From NCBI GenBank assembly GCA_000442125.1, contig KE546969.1, positions 62,001 through 126,000 of the forward strand: 64,000 nucleotides of DNA. The letters are read 5' to 3'. This document shows, piece by piece, positions 1 through 11,168 of this stretch. Source of the DNA: Opeltia flavorubescens (Eukaryota; Ascomycota; Lecanoromycetes; Teloschistales; Teloschistaceae). Under the pieces are notes generated by a model, which worked only from the letters and a program-made list of their open reading frames with translations, did no database searches and was not told where the DNA came from. The first letter of the stretch is position 1. Every line of letters begins with the position of its first letter. The position numbers and the translations under genes were made by a program.

Positions 1-527
1 ATCTCCACTACCTCTATCGAAAACCAAATCTTGAGGCGGACTTTTCGCTCACCTCCGTCTTCCCTTGAAAGAAGCTGCTCATCCAATAATTACTCCGCTC
101 GATCCAAACCTCTCCTTGCTCTTGTTATCCTCCTAGCACGCATCTCCATAGTGTTACCTTCAAGTTATACTGGTACCTTACTTATAAGATGATCCTTGAA
201 AATCGATCCAACAGTATTTTGAGCCGCAAGCCCAAGTACATAGCAAGGAGTACCTATCATCAGTATCGCGTCCGATGACGCAATAGGAATGATAGGAACG
301 GTAGAGAACTGGTGATTGTATTGCCTGTATAACCGGAACAAGTTTCGCAGACTACAAATCCACGATAGCCTCTACCCCAATTACCCACACCTTAGAAAAG
401 TAGAGAAACAGTATCTCACCCACAGCACATCTATATTGAACATATCACAGCAAGTCAGCTTTTCCAAAAAAAAACAGGTATACCAATAACACAAGATCCT
501 AGAAAGCTTTTCAGGCTTTGAGTTGTT
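1..527. other. 3' flank of the HET gene, no gene seen
   Basis: I see no convincing open frame, RNA gene or repeat here. The stretch is moderately AT-rich and lies downstream of the leftward HET gene, so it probably holds its 3' UTR and part of whatever lies beyond the window edge. Confidence 0.5.
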
Positions 528-2789
528 TTATACAATAGTAACAACCCCCCTCTGCAACCCACTCGCCCTACTCTTCGCCTCAGAGATAATCGGTACATCA
601 TCACCCCACCCCGCCTTCGCAACCCTCCTCTCTCGTCTCTCCTTCCCGAAAACATCCAACCCTTTTGACATCACAAACTTCAGCCCCAAGGCAAAATTCC
701 CCGGTCTTTCCTTTCCCAGCCATGCATATCCAGCCCAGCGACACAGTCCAACCCGCTTGAATTGTCCATCAGGCCCATCCGGCACGAGAGCAGGGCCAAC
801 AATGAATGGTATAACAAGCGGATACATCTGTACCAATGCCAGAAACGTAAATTTCGTATTAGAAGCCAATGATTCATCCGGCGACACCGCCGCGTCCAAA
901 GGAACGTTTGAACTTCCATCGAAGAGACGATATTCACCCTCCTCCAATTGGAAAAGTTCATCATCACTAGGCTTCCCATCACTGGGATCGTTGTTTACGA
1001 CAATAGCCGACTTCAGATACCCCTCCACCACGACCCTTCCCGTCTGCGTACTCATCGGACCCTCAACTTCCGCCGTCAGTAATCTCGCCAGCGGCTGTGG
1101 TCGAAAATCCCTTAGTTCGTTCTCGGACCAGAGGGTTTTGATGGGACCGTTGACGGAAGCCCAGGACCAGGAGGGCGCTACGGGGGGCGTGGGTCTACCG
1201 TGTGCTACGCCGATAGGCTCCCAATCTGCGTTCCAGAGAAGGTCGTACAGGAGCCAAGATTTCCACAGGCCTGCGAGATAGGTTAGTCTTTTTTTGCGCT
1301 GCAGGACTGCGTCGGCGATGCCGTGTATGGCGGCGAGTTTATCTTTGTTGTAGGTTAATTGTCTGCTTGTGTAGTTCTCGACTACTCCGCTCCAGGACGC
1401 GTGATGGAACTGCTCATCTCTGGTGGTGATTCTGTCAATCGGTGCTTTGTGGCTTGCGGTATGATGGAGGAAAGAGCGTTGAAGTTTCTTATAGTCGTGG
1501 CCGTATTCACGGTAGTCCCGACCGGAGGGATCGGCTTCATTGCATTCGATACTATTGCAGGAGAAAGCGACCATTCCGTCCTCAAATGAGACGATGCGGG
1601 AAGATAGGATACGTTCTTGAAGTGTCCAGCAGCGCGATTCAAGAGGCTTAGCAGTGTCCCTCTCTCGAGAGCCTATCGGAGATAGGAATACAGGTTTACT
1701 CGGGTTGTTTGGCTTTAACGATGGAATGAGGAAAGGTAATTCAAGCGGACGGATGTTATGGCCATCTCGTGGTGAGAAGCAACCCACGGAGCTGTTGCTT
1801 GCTGAAGACGCGGCGATGGTTAGATAGGCGTTGCGATAGATGCTGCACATTTGTGCTGCTTGAATTGCCCAATCTTCAGGACTGCCCTGGATGATGCATA
1901 AAGAGTCGATCCAAAGCCACCGAATACCGAGCTTGCGGGTGATGTATACTGCATCTTGGAATGTTTTCGGCAGAGATGTTATTGGAATACTAGCCAGCCT
2001 TGCAGAGTAGGTTTCATGTGTCGTGGTTACAATGCCTGATGTGGCAGGGTCGCCCCAGCAATGACTCAGTGCCAGATATCGCCCTCGAGCTCCGGAAGTC
2101 TCAACTAGTCTGGGTTCTTCAGATGCATCTGATGGACCAACATCTAGCACTCTTGCCGGAAGTGCGGTTTCCTTTAGAGGTTTTGGGCATTCGTGATTGG
2201 TAACACAGTGTTGGATCCAAGCGGAGATCAAACGAAAGGTACAATCAGATCCAGTGAACTCGTCTGGGACATCACTTATCTCTTCCAAGCATTCTCTCAA
2301 GACTCCAGACAGCCCAAAAATTAATTTTCCAACCTGCTGCCAATTATACGGTCCTTTAGAGGGAAAGCACGAAGACTCGCTGAGAGGGTTGTGATGACGT
2401 GCACACTTCAGTCGAGATGATATAGAGCCCTGACTCGAAAGTGGATCAAGATGCTCATGTGGAGCATAGTAGTAGAGATATAATTCCAGATGAACTTCAT
2501 CGTCAGGCTGCGGCTTTGTGCCTGTACCAGGAGCTGGATCGGAGGTGGTAAGTAGATCTTCACAGGAATGCTCAATGCTGGAAAGGATGAGTGTGCAGAG
2601 TCTACATGCATTGGCTAGAGACCGTTCTCGCGATCTAGAGAATGATGAATGAAGCCTCCTCTCGAAGTGTATGCTGTCCTGTGTGCCGAGCAGCGGGACA
2701 GCCCAGGCTGAGGCTGCCTGCCACCATTCCTGGCATTCTAAACACAGCATAGGGTATTGAATAGGCAGGACTGAGATCCCGAGACTCAT
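528..2789 (-). CDS. HET-domain (heterokaryon incompatibility) protein
   Basis: An uninterrupted 753-residue frame from an ATG at 2789. The HET domain spans roughly residues 238-390: it opens with YLALSHCWGD, followed by TLPKTFQDAVYITRKLGIRWLWIDSLCIIQ and the YRNAYLTIAASSA segment, which are the usual conserved blocks. The N-terminal 230 residues carry Cys pairs (CLEC near 16-19, CRLC near 62-65) common upstream of HET domains, and the C-terminal half includes the W-x-SRxWTLQERILSSR block. HET proteins act in the cytosol as effectors of fungal non-self recognition and cell death; this is family knowledge, not shown by the sequence. It is divergent from the NACHT-ankyrin gene starting at 3172. 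No intron is needed. Partner and allelic specificity cannot be read from sequence. Confidence 0.93.
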   Translation of the reverse strand: MSLGISVLPIQYPMLCLECQEWWQAASAWAVPLLGTQDSIHFERRLHSSFSRSRERSLANACRLCTLILSSIEHSCEDLLTTSDPAPGTGTKPQPDDEVHLELYLYYYAPHEHLDPLSSQGSISSRLKCARHHNPLSESSCFPSKGPYNWQQVGKLIFGLSGVLRECLEEISDVPDEFTGSDCTFRLISAWIQHCVTNHECPKPLKETALPARVLDVGPSDASEEPRLVETSGARGRYLALSHCWGDPATSGIVTTTHETYSARLASIPITSLPKTFQDAVYITRKLGIRWLWIDSLCIIQGSPEDWAIQAAQMCSIYRNAYLTIAASSASNSSVGCFSPRDGHNIRPLELPFLIPSLKPNNPSKPVFLSPIGSRERDTAKPLESRCWTLQERILSSRIVSFEDGMVAFSCNSIECNEADPSGRDYREYGHDYKKLQRSFLHHTASHKAPIDRITTRDEQFHHASWSGVVENYTSRQLTYNKDKLAAIHGIADAVLQRKKRLTYLAGLWKSWLLYDLLWNADWEPIGVAHGRPTPPVAPSWSWASVNGPIKTLWSENELRDFRPQPLARLLTAEVEGPMSTQTGRVVVEGYLKSAIVVNNDPSDGKPSDDELFQLEEGEYRLFDGSSNVPLDAAVSPDESLASNTKFTFLALVQMYPLVIPFIVGPALVPDGPDGQFKRVGLCRWAGYAWLGKERPGNFALGLKFVMSKGLDVFGKERRERRVAKAGWGDDVPIISEAKSRASGLQRGVVTIV

Positions 2790-3171
2790 TCTCCAGGTCA
2801 GTCCATACGTTGATGGCCATCTTCCAGGCTGGATGCCGCACGACTTGGTGGTGGTTGACGAGGCTGAGTGCTAAGATGCGGCTGAAAAAGTTGCCCGCTT
2901 CCAGTGTGTTGCCAAGACGGGATAAGGCTGAATCCCGTGACCTCATCTCCCACACATCGCGGGGTTTCGATCGGGATACAAGTACCAATTGAATTTAACA
3001 CCTAGTCAGCATGTAGAGCAACCTCACAAAATGACGATATTACATGCTCCATGGTATCTGATATGGTGACAATAGGTCTAATTGAGGTCTCGACATGGCT
3101 TGAATAACTAAGGGTTCGGCATATGCGAGGTGCCGCACCAAGCTATTCATGCCGCTGACCGCGTATTGAAG
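2790..3171. promoter_or_regulatory. shared divergent promoter of HET and NACHT-ankyrin genes
   Basis: The 382 bases between two ATG codons facing away from each other (2789 minus, 3172 plus). I could not assign TATA boxes or operator sites with confidence. A non-ATG extension of the right-hand gene is open back to 3130, but family similarity begins at the ATG at 3172. Confidence 0.55.
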
Positions 3172-6100
3172 ATGGGTGAAGCTGTCGCTGCTGTTGGACT
3201 AGCTGCATCCATTGTCCAGCTGCTCAAATTTGGTACAGAGGTAGTCGGCCGTCTCCAAGACTATCGGAAGCGGGCCAAAGAGGTTCCCTCCGTATTCCAC
3301 GACATATCGGTGCAGTTGCCACTTCTCCTCGCCGACCTTCGGGTGACAAAGGAGAGGGATGAGAAGAATGGATTGCCATCTGATGTTGTCGAATCTATTG
3401 TAACAATTGTCGGCTCATGTGACGACCACATCAAGGTACGTATCGGCTGGTTCCCTTTGAATCCACATCTAGGCGGCCTTCAAACAAGTGCAATGATTGA
3501 TATCTCCCCTCAGACTCTTAACGAGATCTTGATCAGGACTATGCCTGATCCTTCCGACTCGGCTTGGAAGATGGGGAAGAAGGTCGTATTGAGCTTTCGA
3601 CAAGAAGAGAAGGTGCGACTTGTAGCCGAGAAACTGCGAAGCTACGTCATCTACCTCACGCATCACGCTATCACCAATACATCTCAAGACAACCGCACTG
3701 TCATTGTTCAGAATGTGGTGGTCCAGAGCGACGAGCAATTTCGCATGCTGCAGTGGCTCAGCAACGATGACCCTTCCATTGGTCATAACCGAGCAGTCCA
3801 GAAAAAGCAGCCGGGCTCCGGACAATGGTTCTTAGAATCAGCCGATTTCAGCACTTGGAGGAGCTCTCCTCGTAGTCTTGCTTGGCTACATGGTATTCGT
3901 CAGTATTAAATCCATCCTGCCGAAGCGATCATGATGCTCATTTCCTGTAGCTGGCTGCGGAAAGACTATCTTATGGTGGGTCCCTCGTGCTGATTGGTGC
4001 TGTTTGTATGTAATTATTTTCTCATTCTTCTACAGCTCCACTATCATCGAGGCACTACAAGATGTTCTTGAGGCCAAGACATCCAGCACGACAGCCTACT
4101 GGTACTTTGACTTTGACAAGTCTTCAAGTCTCGATGTTTGCAATATGCTTCGGTCACTCATCAAGCAACTTTGCATCGGTGAAAAGGATCTACCGATTCC
4201 TGTGCAAGAAATGTGTGCTAAGTACAGGGCTTCTGGTCATCAGCCCACTGCTAAAGCGCTTCTGGCAACCTTGCATTCGGCTATTGACTCACTTCGGAAG
4301 AAGACATTTCTCGTGCTAGATGCGCTCGATGAGTATCCAGAATTCAAGAGACATGAACTACTGTCTACTGTCAAGCAATTAAGGGACGCCGAACACGCTG
4401 AGATTTATGTACTGGTGACAAGCAGAAGGGAGTTTGATATTGAGCATACATTAAATGCAGCCGCTACCCAGAAGGTCAGTATACAAGGCGAAGTGATCGA
4501 TGATGACATCAGAAAGCATGTCCGAGCAACTCTATTGGACGATGCTAGATTCAATCGATTGACTCCTTCAGTCAAAGAAACCATTCAGCTCCGGCTTGTC
4601 TCACAAGCACACGGCATGTCAGTCTCCCACAATGGCTCTCGAGTGCGTGCATGATGACTTATATGATACAGGTTTCGCTGGGTAGACTGTCAGCTAGACA
4701 CATTGAGAGCGTGTAATAAAGTGTCAGCAATCAAGAAAGCGCTCGATCAGCTCCCTGTTACCCTAGATGAGACGTATGAAAGGATTCTGGGAGGTATCGA
4801 ACCTTCTGATGCAGTGGAGGCCTACAACATCCTACAATGGCTTGCATTCGCCGAACGGCCTCTTACCCTTGAAGAGATTGCCGAGGCCGCCGTGACAAAC
4901 GAGGATGGAAGCCCAATCGATCCTGAAGAAAGACTCTTCGATCCGTATGATGTTGTACGGATCTGTAGGAGCTTAATATCATTCGCCGAGGATACAATTC
5001 TCGTCTGTGGGAATTGGACCACAGGCAAGGTTGTCAGGTTCGCACACTTTTCAGTCAAGGAATATCTCCTATCGCCACGAATCTTAAAGGGCAAAGCTAA
5101 GAATTACCATATGAATACTCAAACCTCTCAACAGCAGATTGGCCAATCATGTCTATCGGCATTACTCCAGAATGGCAATATTGATGGGGATCAACAGTCT
5201 TCTTTGGTCGAATATGCTGCGCAATACTGGTTCCATCATCTTAGACAGCTTCAGTCTTGTATCGATGACACGTCGTCGTTCCAGAATCTGGTCGATAAGC
5301 TCTTCATGGATTCACTTGGCGCTTTTCGAAGATGGCTTCTGGTGTATGATGTCAATATTCGTCGAGGTCATGATTCATCAAATGTACGGCGCAAACTAGA
5401 CGAATTTCCGAGTCCGCTCTACTATGCTTCTTTCCTCGGACTCAAAGATACAGTCCGGCGGCTGCTTGAATGCGGAGCGTACGTCGATGCTCGCGGGGGT
5501 TCATACGGTACACCTCTCATCGCCGCGGCAAGTCAGGGCTATCTTGCAGTCGTCAAGATCCTTCTAGATTACAATGCTGATGCCGATGCTGAGGGTGGTT
5601 GGACTTTCTACACAGCTCTGCAGGCGGCTAGCTATTTTGGTTATAGGGACATCGCTGAAGTACTCCTCGACAAAGGGAGTCAAACTGATCGAAATCGAGG
5701 TAATGATGATACTGCGCTTGGTCTTGCTTGCGAAGCTGGACATCTGTCGATTGCTGAGCTGCTCGTCACCCGCGGTAGCGATGTGAATCTCTTTGCAGGT
5801 GGTTATGTGTGTACCACTGGCACCCTTGTACAAGCACGATATAAATTGCTAACGAAATTTCTTCACTAGGGCTTCCCTCTGTCCGCCGCTGCCGAACGAG
5901 GCCAGTACGACATCGTACGCCTACTAATAGCAAAAGGTGCCAATGTCAACAACAAAGGCGGCCTCTACTCGACAGCCCTGCAAGCTGCTGCATCAGGAGG
6001 TTCCGTCCCTATTGTGCAGCTGCTCCTCGACAAGGGTGCACATGTCAACATCGATGGTGGAGTCTTCGGCGACGCATTGAGAGCTAGCTCGATCAGAGGG

Positions 6101-6499
6101 CACGATGAAATCGTCAAAATGCTACTTGAGCATGGCGCCAGCATAGAGCATCTAACAAAGCTCCTCCTAGAATCAGATTTTGAGCTGCCGTCAATCAACT
6201 CACCTCTAATCCAACGCCTACAACTCGCTTTCGAGAGAAGGGATAACGTCAACGATCTCGCGCATGTGGTAAAGGAGGCGCATTTCCATATCCGCTCACA
6301 GGATGTCAGAAATCGACACAACCGGGAGAGGTCAGCGGCATCTCGTCCGAATCTTCTCCGTCTGCAGAAATTGGTCAAGCAAGCGGCTCAGAGCGATTTC
6401 GCGCGTCTGCCGTCGGATCCTAAAAGTCGATTTTATAACGCGGCGATGAGAGTGGGGGATCATAATGTATCATCGGGCCTCGATGATAACAAGACGTGA
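3172..6499 (+). CDS. SesA-like / NACHT / ankyrin-repeat STAND receptor
   Basis: Six exons: 3172-3435, 3514-3898, 3951-3975, 4036-4617, 4672-5806, 5870-6499, giving 1006 residues with frame kept across all introns (78, 52, 60, 54 and 63 bases). Residues 1-130 match the SesA-type N-terminal domain of fungal NACHT proteins (VGLAASIVQLLKFGTEVVGRL). The NACHT P-loop GIPGCGKTIL (about residue 214) is assembled across the tiny 25-base third exon; Walker B is FLVLDALDEY near 317, and the FRWVDCQLD block opens exon 5. The winged-helix region follows (TLDETYERIL), then ankyrin repeats at about 660-900 with a basic tail. The family acts as oligomerising sensors of non-self that trigger cell death. The start ATG was chosen because the SesA consensus begins there. 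It is the likely partner of the divergent HET gene, by inference from position. Confidence 0.92.
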
Positions 6500-7242
6500 T
6501 ATACTGACAATAGAAAAAGTAATCCGATTATCGAAATAACGAAGTGCAGGTTTTTTGGATACAAGATTTAAAATACAGGAGACCTGTGTCCTTGAATATG
6601 CCATATCAGATGGCGATTGAAAGCCAGATATGAAAACTATCCCCGTTTCGTAGCCTACCTTGTAACCAGGTTTTCAAATACAGTATCCTAGATCGCAATG
6701 ACCCCTCACAATTACATACAGTCGTAAAGATTGCATGGTATCACAATCATAGTGATGCATTATTTCCACTATCGTGGAGCGTAGGCTTCTGCCTAGCGCT
6801 AGTAATTCAATAGCCTCAAAATATCCGATACTAGAAGCTTACAGTTTGCTCATTACAAAGCGGAGTATGGATGCTTCCGGCACAGCGGCACTGGAGCATC
6901 GTGCCGATTAGAGAAATGAAGCGAAACTGGCACGGTTTTACTTACTGTTCGCCTGTAAGCATGTCCCTCCGGGAAAGATACAATTGATCTACGGCAGTTG
7001 CGCGCAAAGACCAGCCCTATCCTATGATCATCGTACTCGAAATTTACTGTGCTCATTGAATTCCTTTTAGACGTGGTTCTTCCAGGGGGCGAGACTAGAG
7101 ACTCCAATCTACGAACTTATTTGACGGGCGAGAGCCTAGTGGATCCTCAGGGCAAACCTAGGATGGATGAAAGGAGACAGACTTGAAAAGTTGAAATCCT
7201 CTTTGGATTACGCCTTGTGCAAACCAGCGCTCTTGCCAAGGG
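6500..7242. other. intergenic, nothing recognised
   Basis: About 740 bases between the NACHT-ankyrin stop and the first inverted repeat. Short frames here have no family resemblance and no recognisable repeat or RNA gene was found. Confidence 0.5.
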
Positions 7243-7344
7243 GTTATTGCAGCTTTGCCATGCCCTAAGGCGCTTATCTAAGAATAATTAGCCAAAGCAA
7301 CGCAGTGCGTAGAAGTTAGCATACTTTCAGCTTGTCGTCGAGCT
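7243..7344 (+). repeat. inverted repeat A, left copy
   Basis: About 102 bases that match the reverse complement of 10867-10969. The core at about 7263-7316 is nearly identical over more than 50 bases, differing by a C/T change, and includes CCCTAAGGCGCTTATCTAAG and AAGCAACGCAGTGCGTAGAA. Outer parts diverge. With repeat B it brackets the unknown gene at 7794. No class assigned. Confidence 0.85.
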
Positions 7345-7350
7345 AGTATA

Positions 7351-7500
7351 AATCGGCTTTTTACCCCTATACTTATATCTTTAGATTTTGAAATAGAAAT
7401 ATCGAAATATTAGAATAACCAATATCTTTTACTAAAATTTGCGAATTTTCTAGTATATAAGCTCAATCTTTGTATTTATTTATTTTTCCGATAGTTCAAT
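7351..7500 (+). repeat. inverted repeat B, left copy
   Basis: About 150 AT-rich bases that match, with many substitutions, the reverse complement of 11015-11168. Shared words include CTTTTTACCCCT, CCAATATCTTT and an AATCTTT block further on. It follows repeat A directly on this side, whereas on the right side B lies outside A. Confidence 0.7.
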
Positions 7501-7793
7501 CCTCGGTCTGTTGTTTTAAGCTGATTTTAAAAGTAAAAAATGACCTACTTGGAATTTATAACAGGATATGTATATACAAATAGATAGTGGAATAAAGATA
7601 GACCGCTAGCTAAGCTCCGGAATCTGCAAGATATCTCGAGTGGAACGCATGGATAAGGCGCTAAGCTTAATCTAGTAATNGCGCTATATGTAGCCTCACG
7701 ACTTTCTGCAGAATTATCAGCGGCATCCATCTACGTTGCTTACCCACCTTTCGAAACATTTCAAGTGCAGTCTTAAGGGTTCTGTTTTCCAAA

Positions 7794-10243
7794 ATGTCAA
7801 ATTCAAGTTCTGATAGTACTGCGAGCCCTCGCAATGCTGTTGCTTCATCCTCCGATTGGCTCGGCCTTACCAAAGCCGCACTGGAAACGATCAACTCTTC
7901 CAGTCCCGTGATGCAATTGACAAGAAATATAGTCAGCTGGTTAGGCAGAGAGCGTATCAGCGAGTCCGACTTCAAGCATTTCATTGAGCAATCCCGTGGG
8001 GTAGCGTATCCGAATGAGTACGGGCTTAGCATCCGCGAACACATCCAACGAAATGAGCGAAAAATCACCAAGGTTGGAGGAATACATCTTATCGCCGCTG
8101 GAGCGATCGGCCGATGGATGGCGTTTAGTGAGGACCATGCTTATATGGTTACAACTGTAGCGGTCATTACAAAGCTCTACGGACTGCAAAGGGCAAGAAG
8201 CGTTCTTTGCGATATGATTCTCTACGACCGGCACGAATCAGCCCTGAAAGATTTCGAAGTCTCGCAGAGGTGGTCAGTCGAGCGTGCTCGCTTAAAAGGC
8301 GTCATCTTTAAGATCGTTGATAGCATAGCTCTGAACGTGGTCAATCCTGGACATTGTCTTGGAGATATGCCGGACCAGCTGAAGAAACTTTGCGTTCATG
8401 GTATTAGCGAATCGACTGACCATCTCGCGAAGATCTTCACTAAGATTCTCCGATCGAACGTCGACACTCTGTTACTTTGTGATCGATTTCTGGGCGTGGT
8501 ATTTCTCTGGATCATGGCCCATTTCGAAGGCAACATAGAGGTCTCAGTAGCCGGTCGAAAAGTCTTCCGCAGCGACGGAAACTTTAATCAAAGGAAATTC
8601 TCCATGGTTGTGGAGAAATTTTGTACACAAGACTGCCAGGAAAGTCCGGAAATTGGTATTTTGCCGAGTTTCTAGATGGGAAATGGAAAACGGCTGTTAA
8701 AGGGTATGATGAGATTGTTCCTAGCACTCCTCTTTCCCGACGACCACTTTACTCGCTCGACGTACAGGCAACCTCTTCCAGACGGGACATCTTGAATCGT
8801 GAGGAGCTTTATAACATCAAAGTTGTGGCCCAAAGAACGGTAGTATGGGTGATGGATATTCCTTTAAAGCCTGGTCTTCAGCCGCGGTTCTTTCAGCGGG
8901 ACAACTCTGAAAGTCACGCAAAGCCATATCTCCGTCTCGGAGACATCCTGCACCGTTATCCTCAGATCCTCCACATGGGAAATGTACAGCCCTGCCCATT
9001 CATTCCCGCCGAGATTCCCGGGTATCACAGTCCAGACCTCGGGACCTACGACTCGGACGACTGTTCAGCTGAAGTAGCCGACTCGGCTCATGCTTTCTAC
9101 CAAAAGGTGCAACCGTTGTTCAAGATATGCGAATGCTTTCCCGCACTTTTTGATATATCAAAGCAGGTTATGGAAAGATGCAAGTGCCTGACCTGTCAAA
9201 CTGCAGGTCCAATCAACGATTGCAAGGCAGGCTGTCTGCGCGAGGCAACTATAAACAGGTTCTTTTGGCTCTTTGGTAATGCCGTGGCGGATGGCCTGGG
9301 TATACTAGACGTCTCCGGCTTTCTCGACTTCGATCAGTACGTCTACGCGGTGCGCCTTTTGCTGCTTGACCTCATTGATGGCAAAATCGACTGGGGTCGC
9401 TGGTTCAACGTTGCGGCCTCGACGGTTCTAGGCTATCCGTGCCTAGAATTCAAAGAGACGTCGCAGGCGACAGAATTCACCGTAGCTGTGCAATACGGCT
9501 CAATGACCGCAGCTGCGAAGTGGCTCGACCTTACCCAAAAAGTCCGGTCACGCGGATGCTTTGCCGTTGAGATCGCAGAAGGCGTTTTGCCCAATGTAAA
9601 TGACACACTCGCTTTCATCCACTCTGCACAAAAACTTAATATGAATCCCGAGACCAGCTCCGGAAAGAACTTCTCATCCTTCGATAGTCTTGAATCTGGG
9701 ATCGGTAGGATTCTGGAGGGGGATCCCTCTATAGCGACTATGCGGCAGGCGATAACGGCATGGCAACATCCGAAATCTATGCGCCTGATAACAATCGTGG
9801 GTACCGATGCCTGCCAACGAATCATCGATCCAGCCGATACCCTAAATGGGATTATACATGCTGAGTATATAAATCGGGGGGATACCCCCTGCAATCACGC
9901 CGACAATAGTGCACTCGACGAATCCTTCGTCGGGGATTCCGACCCGGAAAATTGGTATCTCTGGTCTTTCGAAGATCTTCTAGCCGAGTGGCGCGATAAG
10001 CTAGAAACAAGGAATTTCACAGTCACCCTTAATACAGAATTGAAAATGAATGCGGCCTTGGCTATGGTTTCTAGGTGTGGTGCTATCATCAGAGAGGTTC
10101 CGTCATGCCTACAATGCTCTATCCTCACTGCTATCGATAGAGGGGATCGCCGGTTTGCCGATACAGGCCTTGCGCCCATTATAACCTGCAAGATACAAGA
10201 CGAGGCATTGACACGATACCACAAAAACACGCTAGAGCTCTAA
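7794..10243 (+). CDS. uncharacterised fungal accessory protein, frame change inside
   Basis: An ATG at 7794 opens a 293-codon frame to 8675; a second frame takes over near 8621 and stays open to 10243, together about 815 residues. The switch lies in 8600-8675. I find no canonical GT-AG intron of fitting length (a weak GTCGAA donor near 8554 with an acceptor at 8639 would fit the frame), so a one-base slip or assembly error is as likely. The first half has a BTB-like feel only loosely (LRSNVDTLLLCDRFLGVVFLWIMAHFEG); the second has a C-x-C-x-x-C cluster (CKCLTC, about 9180-9197) with further Cys, and C-terminal WSFEDLLAEWR. I believe related orphan proteins of similar size recur in filamentous fungi, but I can name no domain or function. 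No transposase or polymerase motif is visible. Inverted repeats A and B lie on both sides. Confidence 0.6.
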
Positions 10244-10866
10244 CGCGGCTTTAGAAGCCCACCGTCGTAGATCTTATAAGTTATCAGCGCAATGAGAAAT
10301 CTTGATTTGGCAATCATATATAAATACCAGAGCCGATTAGATACTAGTAACTCACTGCATCAGCAAAAGGGTCGACCCAGCTCCGAGCCAAATGAGCTGG
10401 TGCAATTCTATGTATCGACTCTTGGGCTAGATGTGCGCTCATGAGCAGACATGANCCCTCGTGAGCAGTAGCAATAGGTATCGACATCTGATATATCTAC
10501 ACATGCGTGTTTCGGTGCTATTATAAATTAAGAAATGAATCAATTCTGCCATCGCCACTGCACCCATCTCAAATACTCCAGAATCTTCTGCCGCCTGATA
10601 CCGTTAGTAGCTCAGATTCGGCCTGAGTCCATTAGATGAGACTGAGGATATATATAAAATCTACTTAGGAGCTTTGATCGTCATCTATATATTTACAGAG
10701 CACTCGGAGCACCCCGATCTACCATTGCGCCAAATTGAGCAGGAATGGCTAATAGAACGGGGTGACGCTGCTGAAGCCTTAAGTAGAGATTAGAAGGCAA
10801 GGAAGGGCGGGCGCTTTCCCCCCTCCACTGGTAAAGCTTGAAGTCAAGCCAGTCTGAGCACTATGT
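10244..10866. other. spacer between unknown gene and right repeat
   Basis: Contains an N at about 10455. A coding-like stretch at about 10696-10785 (plus strand, LRQIEQEWLIERGDAAEAL) has no start and soon closes; it may be a remnant of a larger gene or element. Nothing else recognised. Confidence 0.4.
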
Positions 10867-10969
10867 CAGCTCGACGACAAGCTTAAAGTAAGATGTCTTC
10901 TACGCACTGCGTTGCTTTGACTAATTATTCTTAGATAAGCGCCTTAGGGTATGAAAATACAGCAATAGC
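10867..10969 (-). repeat. inverted repeat A, right copy
   Basis: Reverse-complement partner of 7243-7344. The conserved core is at about 10897-10950. The copy lies between the unknown gene and repeat B, so the A pair is nested differently on the two sides. Read on the plus strand it looks coding-like but broken. Confidence 0.85.
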
Positions 10970-11014
10970 TTTTTTTTACCTATGAAATGCAGCTTACTAT
11001 AGAAGATTTAGTAT

Positions 11015-11168
11015 TGAGTGCCGCAGAAAAGGACACAGATATAAAGATTAGGCTCATATACGAGGAAGTCTCGTAAATAATAATGAAAGATATTGGCTAA
11101 TTAAATATTGCGATACTTCTATTTTAAAATCAAGAGATTGAAGTAAAGGGGTAAAAAGTTGATTCATA
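11015..11168 (-). repeat. inverted repeat B, right copy
   Basis: Reverse-complement partner of 7351-7500. Read on the plus strand the start (about 10984-11073) looks protein-like (LTIEDLVLSAAEKDTDIKIR), so the repeat may derive from a decayed coding element. The rest is AT-rich. Class unknown. Confidence 0.65.

Noticed and set aside
523-1281. 252-codon plus-strand open frame
   Set aside because: Antisense to the conserved HET gene, GC-biased composition, no family resemblance.
7243-11168. Standard DNA transposon with terminal inverted repeats
   Set aside because: The two repeat pairs are crossed rather than mirrored, no target duplication was found and no transposase motif is visible in the enclosed gene.
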